Shown: piece by piece, positions 29,493 through 35,438 of the stretch
Position numbering within the stretch: position 1 is the stretch's first letter
Layout: each line of letters starts with the position of its first letter
DNA from: Candidatus Saccharimonadales bacterium
Lineage (GTDB): Bacteria; Patescibacteriota; Saccharimonadia; Saccharimonadales; DASWIF01
Direction: 5' to 3'
Assembly: GCA_036397795.1 (NCBI GenBank)
Contig: DASWIF010000038.1
Location: 1-35,438 of the forward strand
Length of the DNA: 35,438 nucleotides
Notes under the pieces: generated by a model
What the model was told of the DNA's origin: nothing
The model's database searches: none
What the model saw: the letters and a program-made list of their open reading frames with translations, nothing else
Program-made: the position numbers and the translations under genes

Positions 29493-30182
29493 ATGACGGA
29501 GTTGTTTGAGTATAAAACTTGCGCCGACGCGGTTAAAGCGGCGCGCGATTATCTGCTCGAGCAACTTAAAGCTTCAGACGGAAATATCGTGCTGCTGCTC
29601 TCAGGCGGTTCCTCGCTCAATCCGGTCAAGGAAGCTTTTAAGCTATTGGACGATGAAACCGTTGGGCGCATCCAGTTGCTGCAAGTCGACGAGCGTTATG
29701 TCGATCTTAGCTCGTCCGACTCTAATTGGCGGCAAATTAAACGAGCCTTGGGTTCTAAATTTAAACGTCTTGCCAGTTCGGCCGGGATGTTAACGCGCGG
29801 CGAGGACGCCGAAGACATCGCTATAACTTATGAAATGGAAATCAGGGAACTTTTAGCTGGCGCGGACGAGACAATCGGTGTTTATGGGGTAGGGGCGGAC
29901 GGCCATATTGCTGGCATGCTACCGACCAAGCAACCGGAGGAATTTACTAGGTTCTTGGACGGGAGGCTGGTGGTGGATTACCAGGCACATGATTTTGTCC
30001 GGATTACCACCACCGGAGCGCTAGTTACCAAACTGAATGAGCTGATTGTGTTTGCCTGCGGACCGCAAAAAACAGCTGCGGTTGAAAGAATTGACCAGCG
30101 GCTACAGCCGCATGAACATCCCGCCCAAATGCTTAAAGATGCCGCTCGGGTTAAGCTCTTTATCGGGGAAGAGGGAGACTAG
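29493..30182 (+). CDS. pgl: 6-phosphogluconolactonase
   Basis: 229 residues of the glucosamine-6-phosphate isomerase/6-phosphogluconolactonase fold. LLLSGGSSLNPVKEAF (about 33-48) is the phosphate-binding loop and LLQVDERYV (about 62-70) the conserved acidic motif. GVGADGHIAGMLP near 130 carries the GxGxDGHxAxxFP signature with the catalytic His. It hydrolyses 6-phosphogluconolactone to 6-phosphogluconate. First gene of a pgl-gnd-zwf operon. TAGAAT ends six bases before the ATG, giving a leaderless start. The order is reversed relative to the reaction order, which is harmless. Confidence 0.92.
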   Translation: MTELFEYKTCADAVKAARDYLLEQLKASDGNIVLLLSGGSSLNPVKEAFKLLDDETVGRIQLLQVDERYVDLSSSDSNWRQIKRALGSKFKRLASSAGMLTRGEDAEDIAITYEMEIRELLAGADETIGVYGVGADGHIAGMLPTKQPEEFTRFLDGRLVVDYQAHDFVRITTTGALVTKLNELIVFACGPQKTAAVERIDQRLQPHEHPAQMLKDAARVKLFIGEEGD

Positions 30183-30187
30183 TAAGC

Positions 30188-31093
30188 GTGCAACTCGGGT
30201 TGGTTGGCTTAGGTAAAATGGGCTCGCAGATCGGCGAAGTTTTGCTTGGTAACGGCCACCAGTTAGTAGTTGATACCAGGCACCAACTGAACACTGAACC
30301 ACTGGTAAGGTTGGGCGCCGATAGCTTTACCAATTACAATGAACTTGCGGCCAAACTGGCGGATAAACCAATTGTTTGGCTGATGATCCCGCATGAACAT
30401 GTGCCGGCGGAAATTACTAAACTGGTTGAGGTTTTACCACCCGGAAGCCTGATAATTGATGGCGGTAACTCTAATTATAAAAGCACGATTGAACAAGCCA
30501 ACCGGCTTAGGGATAAAGATATTAACCTGGTAGACGTTGGCGTCAGCGGAGGCGTGCGAGGAAAAGAACAGGGCTTTTCGTTAATGGTAGGGGGTGATAC
30601 GGCCAGCGTGAAGACTATTACACCGCTGCTGGACGCCTTGGCCGGTAAACAGGGCGGCTGGCATTATTTTGGCGGCAGCGGAGCTGGCCACTTTGTAAAG
30701 ATGGTGCATAACGGAGTTGAGTACGGACTGATGCAGTCGTTTGCTGAGGGGTACCAAATATTAAAATTTAGCCCATTTAATCTGGATCTGGCGGAGATAG
30801 CCTCAGTCTGGCAAAAAGGCAGTATTAATCAATCGTTTCTAAATGGTTTAATCCTCGATATGCTTAAAAATGACTCGGAATTTACAGCTGTAGAGGGCCG
30901 GGTATCGGAGTCGGGTGAAGCCCGGTGGACCTTAGAAGCAGCCGCCGAAGCCAACTTGCCGGCACCGGCGATTAAAGCTGCGCTTGATATAAGATTGAAG
31001 AGCCAGACAGGGCAGACCAGTTGGGCGACTAAGTTTTTGGCCCAGTTAAGAAACGAGTTTGGCGGCCACAACGTAAACCCCAAGCAAGACTGA
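30188..31093 (+). CDS. gnd: 6-phosphogluconate dehydrogenase, decarboxylating (short form)
   Basis: 301 residues from a GTG start five bases after pgl. The NAD(P)-binding motif GLVGLGKMGSQIG is at the N terminus. DGGNSNYKSTIEQA and VGVSGGVRGKEQGFSLMVGG follow, then the catalytic GAGHFVKMVHNGVEYGLMQ (about 160-178) with the Lys and His-Asn. At 301 residues it belongs to the short GndA/YqeC-like group rather than the 470-residue form; some of these prefer NAD. It oxidises 6-phosphogluconate to ribulose-5-phosphate and CO2. Its TGA stop overlaps the ATG of zwf, so translation is coupled. Confidence 0.93.
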   Translation: MQLGLVGLGKMGSQIGEVLLGNGHQLVVDTRHQLNTEPLVRLGADSFTNYNELAAKLADKPIVWLMIPHEHVPAEITKLVEVLPPGSLIIDGGNSNYKSTIEQANRLRDKDINLVDVGVSGGVRGKEQGFSLMVGGDTASVKTITPLLDALAGKQGGWHYFGGSGAGHFVKMVHNGVEYGLMQSFAEGYQILKFSPFNLDLAEIASVWQKGSINQSFLNGLILDMLKNDSEFTAVEGRVSESGEARWTLEAAAEANLPAPAIKAALDIRLKSQTGQTSWATKFLAQLRNEFGGHNVNPKQD

Positions 31094-32565
31094 TGAAGCC
31101 GGCAGAACCGACCATACTGGTTGTATTTGGCATCACCGGCGACTTGTCCAACCGCATGTTGTTGCCGTCGCTTTATCATCTCGAGTTAGACGAGCTCCTA
31201 CCCAAGTCATTTAAAATCGTCGGTACCTCGCGCCGCAAGGTAGAGACAAAAGACCTAAAACGAGCCGCCGCCAAGTTTATTCGGGAAAAGGATGGACAGA
31301 TCGATGAGCCGGCTCTGGGCCGTTTAATCGAACGGATTTCGATGGTCAAAATGAACCTGACGGACCAGGCGGACTTTAGCCGGTTAGACGACAGGCTACG
31401 TGATCTTGAGCAGCAGCAGAGCGTGTGTATGCGCCGGATGTTCTATTTGGCGGTACCGCCCTCGGTATTTGATGAAATCATTATAAATATCGGTGAAACT
31501 GATTTAGACGAGTGCAGCCACGACCGACCGGGCATATTGATGATCGAAAAACCATTTGGTCACGACACAAAATCGGCCAAGGCCTTGGTCGATTTGCTGG
31601 GTCGCTATTTCCAGGAAAGCCAAATTTATCGGGTCGATCATTTCTTGGCCAAGGAAACCGTCCAGAATATTCTTTATTTTAGGTTTCACAACCCGATTGT
31701 AAAAGACATCTGGAACAGCCAATTTATCGATCATGTCCAAATAACCGTGGCCGAGAGCATCGGGATTGAGGGGCGAGCCGAATTCTACGAGCAAACCGGC
31801 GCGCTCAGGGATATGATTCAGAGCCATTTGTTGCAACTAGTTGCATTAACGACTATGGCCGAGCCGAAATCTCTAAACACGGCCGATATCCGCATGCAAA
31901 GGCAGGCTGCCCTAAAAGCCCTTAAACCGATTTCCGACGTAAATACCCAGGTAGTGCGAGGGCAGTATGAAGGCTACCTGGCGGAAGCGGATAATCCAGA
32001 TTCTCGGATAGAAACCTATGTCGCGCTTAAAATCGAATCAAAATCAAAAAAGTGGCGGGGTATTCCAATTTACCTCCGGACAGGCAAGGCAATGGACGCT
32101 AAGTTGACGGAAATTACGCTTGTTTACGGCAGCGATAAGGAAGCGGCCCAGGATGGCCTCAACATGCTAATTATTAGGATGCACCCCAACGAAGGTATCG
32201 CGCTTAAACTATTGGCCAAAAAGCCCGGGCTCAGCTCGGCGACGGAGCAAATAATTATGGACTGGTGCTACGAAGCGCCAGAAGCGGGCAGGGTGAGGCA
32301 CGATGCCTATGAGAAGCTGCTGGTTGACTCCATGCGGGATGAGCAAACGCTTTTTCCTAGTGCCGAGGAGACGATGATCAGTTGGCAGCTTATCGAGCCG
32401 GTTTTAAACAGCTGGCAAAACTCAAATCGTGTACCCGAGCCATACAAAAAACAGAGTGCCGGGCCCAAAGCGGCTAATAAAATACTAAGTAACGAGCCAA
32501 TTAGCTGGGTGCCGCGCGATCTGAATATCTGCCATCCGAAACTAGAACGCCAACCTAATAAATAA
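31093..32565 (+). CDS. zwf: Glucose-6-phosphate 1-dehydrogenase
   Basis: 490 residues, standard length. The N-terminal VFGITGDLSNRMLLPSLYHL is the coenzyme-binding loop. IEKPFGHD (about 151-158) and RVDHFLAKETV (about 179-189) are the substrate-binding and catalytic signatures, with the active-site His next to Asp. The C-terminal domain carries IPIYLRTGKAM and YEKLLVDSMRDEQTLF. It converts glucose-6-phosphate to 6-phosphogluconolactone with NADP reduction. With pgl and gnd it completes the oxidative pentose phosphate branch, a likely source of NADPH and pentose. The operon ends at the terminator at 32617-32646. Confidence 0.95.
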   Translation: MKPAEPTILVVFGITGDLSNRMLLPSLYHLELDELLPKSFKIVGTSRRKVETKDLKRAAAKFIREKDGQIDEPALGRLIERISMVKMNLTDQADFSRLDDRLRDLEQQQSVCMRRMFYLAVPPSVFDEIIINIGETDLDECSHDRPGILMIEKPFGHDTKSAKALVDLLGRYFQESQIYRVDHFLAKETVQNILYFRFHNPIVKDIWNSQFIDHVQITVAESIGIEGRAEFYEQTGALRDMIQSHLLQLVALTTMAEPKSLNTADIRMQRQAALKALKPISDVNTQVVRGQYEGYLAEADNPDSRIETYVALKIESKSKKWRGIPIYLRTGKAMDAKLTEITLVYGSDKEAAQDGLNMLIIRMHPNEGIALKLLAKKPGLSSATEQIIMDWCYEAPEAGRVRHDAYEKLLVDSMRDEQTLFPSAEETMISWQLIEPVLNSWQNSNRVPEPYKKQSAGPKAANKILSNEPISWVPRDLNICHPKLERQPNK

Positions 32566-32616
32566 GTTGGTTATTTTTAGTCTAGCCAAACAAAAATTTG
32601 GGTGTAAAATAATCGG

Positions 32617-32646
32617 TAGACCGCTCTTTGAGCGGTCTATTTTTTT
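32617..32646 (+). terminator. Terminator of the pgl-gnd-zwf operon
   Basis: Perfect arms TAGACCGCT (32617-32625) and AGCGGTCTA (32631-32639) with a five-base loop, then seven T. It lies 51 bases past the zwf stop. Confidence 0.92.
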
Positions 32647-32749
32647 GAATTTGGTGGAGGAAGATGGAATTGATTATCGTCAAGCCGCCAACTGGCAAAA
32701 TGCCCGACCATTTGGCGTTACTATCGACCAAGACTTTAAAAAACATTTT

Positions 32750-32825
32750 TGGTGGGGGTGGATAGAATTGAACTATCGACCAATCGGTTATGAGCCGACT
32801 GCTCTAACCACTGAGCTACACCCCC
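32750..32825 (-). tRNA. tRNA with CAT anticodon (elongator Met, or Ile2 if modified)
   Basis: 76 bases read right to left. Acceptor GGGGGTG pairs with CACCCCC, discriminator A, and the CCA end is encoded. The D arm is GCTC/GAGC, the anticodon arm GTCGG/CCGAT with loop CTCATAA, the variable loop has five bases, and the T arm GATAG/CTATC encloses TTCAATT. It has G1-C72 and lacks three consecutive G-C pairs in the anticodon stem, so it is not the initiator. A T-run follows the CCA on the minus strand. Confidence 0.95.
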
Positions 32826-32872
32826 AGCTGGCCTATTTTATCTGGGGCAAATGAGAAAAACAAACAGTCTCC

Positions 32873-33289
32873 TTACGGGAGGATGCTCTGATCGGCCCAA
32901 TGAACCAGTGCCGTCAAGCCCAAAAAGCTAAAAAGCAGAAGCATAACCGACAGCAGATTTTCTGAATCGGTGCCGCTGATAATCGACAGTAGAATTGCCG
33001 CAAAAAAGATTGTCACCGCCGCGCCGCCGAGGATGCCGCGAAATACTTCCGTCACCTGGCGGAAGTAAGCGATTGCCAGTCCGATTGCTAAAAACGAGAT
33101 AAAAAGAGCCAGTCCAAGCCGTACTATTTGCCTAAAGTCATCGTTGCCATGCGCCGCAAGGCTGCTCCGCAGCCGGGGTGTTTCAGCCCGGGGGACAAAA
33201 GTGTTGACCATGAAATAAACCAGTATTGGATACATCACGCCGATACCAAAACCTAGGATTCCGCTTATGGTTTTGTCGTTCTTGCTCAT
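32873..33289 (-). CDS. Hypothetical four-helix membrane protein
   Basis: 138 residues. Hydrophobic helices lie at about 10-30, 58-78, 86-106 and 110-130, with a short charged loop after the first (TFVPRAETPRLRSSLAAHGNDD). It starts four bases after the stop of the preceding minus-strand gene, so the two membrane proteins form one unit. Unknown family; they may form a heteromer. Confidence 0.75.
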   Translation of the reverse strand: MSKNDKTISGILGFGIGVMYPILVYFMVNTFVPRAETPRLRSSLAAHGNDDFRQIVRLGLALFISFLAIGLAIAYFRQVTEVFRGILGGAAVTIFFAAILLSIISGTDSENLLSVMLLLFSFLGLTALVHWADQSILP

Positions 33290-33293
33290 AATC

Positions 33294-33752
33294 CTAACCC
33301 TTTTTATCCATTTTCATTGCAGCCACAACCAAACCAATAAAGGCCAGCAGTATGATCAGTAATGAGCCAATATCTCCGAGACTGTCAAACACGCCAAAGA
33401 GGGAAACTACTAGTAGAGAGGCCCCGATGCCCATCAAGATTTTACCGGCCAACTCCTTGATATGTGCCCCGCTCGCCAATAGAATCGCTCCGACGGCAAC
33501 CCGAACAGCAAAACTTAAAGCTTCGTCGCCGTCGAGAAAAATAACCTCAGGCAGCCGATAAAAACCGACCAAACCGGTAGTAATGGCTGCCAGCCCGAAG
33601 AATCCCAAAACGAATTCGCGCTCGGAAATCGATTTACGAGGTTTTTTGTTATTACCGTGAGATCCCATGAGCCAACGGATAACCCAAACCACCACGATAA
33701 TAGGCAATACAAAGCTCAGCAAGAAGCCAAACACGAAAAGGAAAATTTCCAT
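33294..33752 (-). CDS. Hypothetical multi-helix membrane protein
   Basis: 152 residues with four or five helices (about 4-24, 48-68, 80-98, 106-124 and 128-146) and a basic cytoplasmic loop (GSHGNNKKPRKSISERE). First gene of a two-gene unit with the 138-residue membrane protein. TATCCT lies about eight bases before the ATG on the minus strand, which may again be a leaderless promoter. Not recognised. It is divergent from the FtsB/DivIC-like gene, so a link to the cell envelope is plausible but unproven. Confidence 0.75.
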   Translation of the reverse strand: MEIFLFVFGFLLSFVLPIIVVVWVIRWLMGSHGNNKKPRKSISEREFVLGFFGLAAITTGLVGFYRLPEVIFLDGDEALSFAVRVAVGAILLASGAHIKELAGKILMGIGASLLVVSLFGVFDSLGDIGSLLIILLAFIGLVVAAMKMDKKG

Positions 33753-33805
33753 TGGAGACAGGATACAACCAAACTGACAGAAAAAGCAATAAAGCTTACG
33801 TTAGT

Positions 33806-33814
33806 TGGTATAAT
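33806..33814 (+). promoter_or_regulatory. Extended -10 promoter of the FtsB/DivIC-like gene
   Basis: TG-G-TATAAT, with a perfect hexamer at 33809-33814, 25 bases before the ATG at 33840. The leader between is AT-rich and has no Shine-Dalgarno sequence. Confidence 0.6.
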
Positions 33815-33839
33815 GAAGCCGCCTCAATAAAAAATAAAT

Positions 33840-34247
33840 ATGATCAACCGTTTTTTTAAGGATTTGTTTGAAGCCGACCAAGTCGTCCGCATTGCCGGGT
33901 TGTTCTTAGCGGCTACTCTGGTCTGGCAAACCGTTAAAGTTGTCCAAAAAAACTACAATCTTCAGCTCCAAGTCGACCGGTTGAAAGATGAGATCGCTAT
34001 CCTTCAACTCCAAAATGAACGTTATGAGTATGACATAGAGTATTTGAAGACCAAGGAGTACCAGGAGCTTGCCGCCCGGGCTAAATTCAACAAAAAAGCC
34101 GCCGGAGAACACGTTGTGGCGTTATCAAAAAAAGAACCCATAGATCCTTTACCGGTTGAAGATCAAGCAAGACTCGAACCCAAGCCACAATATCAAGAGA
34201 ACCTAGAACAATGGCTATACTTCCTGCTTAAAAAGGAGCCTAGTTAA
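33840..34247 (+). CDS. FtsB/DivIC-like septum formation protein
   Basis: 135 residues. One transmembrane helix at about 14-36 follows a short cytoplasmic tail. A leucine-zipper coiled coil comes next (about 40-66; NYNLQLQVDRLKDEIAILQLQ), then the family ending LKTKEYQELAARAKFNKKAAGE, which matches the DivIC/FtsB domain. These small bitopic proteins join FtsL and FtsQ/DivIB to license septal peptidoglycan synthesis. The 45-residue C-terminal tail (rich in Pro, Glu and Gln, ending in a hydrophobic QWLYFLLKK) is longer than usual and might contact another divisome protein. It stands alone rather than in an mra cluster. Confidence 0.8.
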   Translation: MINRFFKDLFEADQVVRIAGLFLAATLVWQTVKVVQKNYNLQLQVDRLKDEIAILQLQNERYEYDIEYLKTKEYQELAARAKFNKKAAGEHVVALSKKEPIDPLPVEDQARLEPKPQYQENLEQWLYFLLKKEPS

Positions 34248-34289
34248 CAAGCTGTGGCAGTTACCAAAAAACAGACTTAAGACAACCCT

Positions 34290-34319
34290 CGTAGGGGCAT
34301 TTAATAGAATGCCCCTACG
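34290..34319. repeat. Perfect 12-base inverted repeat without T-tract
   Basis: CGTAGGGGCATT (34290-34301) and AATGCCCCTACG (34308-34319) around a six-base loop, 43 bases after the FtsB-like stop. No T-run follows on the plus strand, so it is not a typical terminator. Such short GGGGCAT hairpins resemble dispersed palindromic elements in other genomes. Confidence 0.6.
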
Positions 34320-34357
34320 GATTGGAGTGAGGTAACTCTACTTCGTTAAAAGTTATT

Positions 34358-34465
34358 TTACTTGGGGATAGCGTCTTCAAATCCAATATCGTAGCCAAAG
34401 AAGTAACCTGCTAGCGCGCCGATAGCTAGGCCGATCAGTAAAGCAAAGACTTGTCGTTTGCTCAT
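34358..34465 (-). CDS. Small 35-residue glycine-rich membrane protein
   Basis: From the ATG at 34465 the frame gives MSKRQVFALLIGLAIG and ends GYDIGFEDAIPK: one transmembrane helix with small residues spaced as in a glycine zipper (GLAIGALAGYFFGYDIG). A longer frame from 34612 exists but its first 49 residues are polar, atypical and probably non-coding. TTATAC is 12-13 bases upstream of the chosen start on the minus strand. Coding potential is moderate at this length; function unknown. Between it and the xylanase-like gene nothing else is seen. Confidence 0.5.
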   Translation of the reverse strand: MSKRQVFALLIGLAIGALAGYFFGYDIGFEDAIPK

Positions 34466-34647
34466 ACCATCAATCGTATAATTCCAAGCTGGCCAGGAAG
34501 CAGGATGAGCGTTTGGTAGCCGCAATACACTTTTGAATTGGAACGATATCAACAGGGAATTAGTCTGTTGGTCAAAGCTCCCAAGGGAAAATAAGCTACT
34601 ACCTGACTCCATCGATCAACAGGAAGTTACTTTAATAGTCATCAAAA

Positions 34648-35438
34648 CTATCTCTTAAGTACGTCTTGGAGGGCCGAATAAGCAGATTTGGGTTTCATAT
34701 CTTTATCCCATAGTAAGCTGGTGCCGAGGAGCAACGGGTATCTATCTGCAACGGTTGTCGAGCCGTAGAGATCCGACACGCCCCAGGTAGTGTAAGAGCT
34801 ACAGCTTGGCTCGCTGATACAAAGCGATAAAACCCCTACGTACTGCTCACTTTGGAACTTAGGATCTGTTCCTGTAACGTCAATCTCCGAAATTCTAACA
34901 TCGAGCCCAAGAGCCGCTATTGATCGGATGTGTGAACGCATAATTTTGAAATCAATCTCGTCGGTTGGTTGATAAACATGAGACTCAAAGCCGACACCAT
35001 CGATCGGTACACCGCGGCTCTTCAATCTCTTAACTAGTGCTAAGAAGGCGTCCCAACGTTTATCATCATGCTCTATGCCATAGTCATTGATATAAAGTTT
35101 GGCCGACGGGTCAGCCGCACGAGCCGCGCTGAAAGCTTTGTCGATGTAGGTTTCACCCATGGCTTTCTCCCAGAAATGCTGGCGGAGTCCAGGCCCCCCA
35201 TTTTCGTAATCCTCATCCTTTTCTGACAACGGCTCATTGACTACATCCCATGTGTTAATCCGCCCTTTAAAGTGCTCGACAACGTTGGTAATATGCTCGG
35301 TCATTATTTTGGGTAGATCTTTTTTAGGTGCGTCTGTCATCCAAGACGGATTAGACTTGGCAAAAACCAGCGTATGGCCATGGACAGCTTGGCCATTGGC
35401 TTCGGCCATAGCAAGAATGTTATCGGCATCAGTAAAGT
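34648..35438 (-). CDS. GH10 endo-xylanase-like glycoside hydrolase, 5' end outside the window
   Basis: The frame is open to the right edge, so the N-terminal part (with any signal peptide) is missing. The visible 263 residues start at FTDADNILAMAEANGQAVHGHTLV, a typical GH10 barrel strand. Both catalytic glutamates are present: the acid/base in DVVNEP (codon 35233-35235) and the nucleophile in ISEIDV (codon 34885-34887). The late barrel strand TTWGVSD and the ending KPKSAYSALQDVLKR (cited in part) match the family. GH10 enzymes cut beta-1,4-xylan. The paired cysteines at CISEPSC hint at an exported protein. In the GH10 loop WGVTDxxSW the second Trp is replaced (WGVSDLYGS), so the substrate range may differ. 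Confidence 0.93.
   Translation of the reverse strand, partial: FTDADNILAMAEANGQAVHGHTLVFAKSNPSWMTDAPKKDLPKIMTEHITNVVEHFKGRINTWDVVNEPLSEKDEDYENGGPGLRQHFWEKAMGETYIDKAFSAARAADPSAKLYINDYGIEHDDKRWDAFLALVKRLKSRGVPIDGVGFESHVYQPTDEIDFKIMRSHIRSIAALGLDVRISEIDVTGTDPKFQSEQYVGVLSLCISEPSCSSYTTWGVSDLYGSTTVADRYPLLLGTSLLWDKDMKPKSAYSALQDVLKR

Noticed and set aside
32664-32765. 33-residue plus-strand frame with GGAGG three bases before its ATG, between the zwf terminator and the tRNA
   Set aside because: Its stop lies inside the tRNA on the other strand, spacing to the start is too short, and no promoter is seen after the zwf terminator.
32567-32854. 95-codon frame running across the terminator and antisense to the tRNA
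   Set aside because: Crosses a perfect intrinsic terminator and a complete tRNA gene; not plausible as a protein gene.
1-35438. UGA recoding (code 25) as in Gracilibacteria and Absconditabacteria
   Set aside because: TGA closes clear genes such as gnd and the sugar dehydrogenase at the expected family length, and no gene needs TGA read-through.
1-35438. Insertion sequences, prophage or integrase
   Set aside because: No transposase, recombinase or phage structural motif was found in any frame; possible transfer of the end genes rests on content only.

Overview
The window reads as a chromosomal segment of a small-genome bacterium of the Candidate Phyla Radiation (Patescibacteria), most likely a Saccharibacterium (TM7) or close relative. 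The evidence is indirect: tightly packed genes with many unrecognised small membrane proteins, a compact archaeal-type AspRS, many -10 boxes placed only 6-12 bases before a start codon (apparently leaderless mRNAs), and a complete pgl-gnd-zwf cassette. TGA is used as a stop, for example at the end of gnd and of the sugar dehydrogenase. That argues against the recoded Gracilibacteria and Absconditabacteria. G+C is near 50%. No rRNA or ribosomal-protein marker is present, so the phylum call is an inference.

Layout. 1-830: 5' part of a secreted sulfatase running off the left edge. 987-3486: a small membrane protein, then an ECF sigma factor overlapping a membrane anti-sigma-like protein. 3483-7523: a 1346-residue secreted surface protein with five cysteine-containing repeats, facing away from a sugar dehydrogenase (7600-8835) across a shared promoter region. 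8873-9241: a small four-helix transporter-like protein. 9304-9500: a cobalamin riboswitch ahead of an unrecognised 480-residue zinc-ribbon protein. 11036-14370: Kef-type antiporter, VIT-like membrane protein, a micro-ORF with a near-consensus promoter, and a membrane-anchored DsbA-like oxidoreductase. 14529-17410: aspS, a pterin dehydratase-like gene, an unknown gene, an AbrB-like regulator and a YggT-like protein. 17558-23809: envelope and housekeeping genes (secreted coiled coil, acidic membrane protein, DUF427, metallo-beta-lactamase fold, MscS, trmB, murC, two unknown membrane proteins). 23969-29413: a 66-residue conserved-looking protein, an ABC-2 exporter with a trailing unknown gene, a membrane-anchored phospholipase D-like protein and two orphans. 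29493-32565: the oxidative pentose phosphate operon. 32750-34465: tRNA with a CAT anticodon, membrane proteins and an FtsB/DivIC-like protein. 34648-35438: part of a GH10 xylanase-like glycosidase running off the right edge.

How the parts fit. Three themes stand out. First, an envelope programme: sigma/anti-sigma pair, large repeat protein, DsbA-like oxidase, secreted hydrolases, MscS, MurC and a PLD-like protein. Second, NADPH and pentose production from glucose-6-phosphate. Third, a cobalamin-sensing RNA that controls a protein with no family I can name, which is the best candidate for something undescribed. Regulatory features worth attention are an inverted repeat bracketing the promoter of the 13.5 kb micro-ORF, a palindrome over the -10 box of the DUF427 gene, and the recurrent leaderless start architecture.
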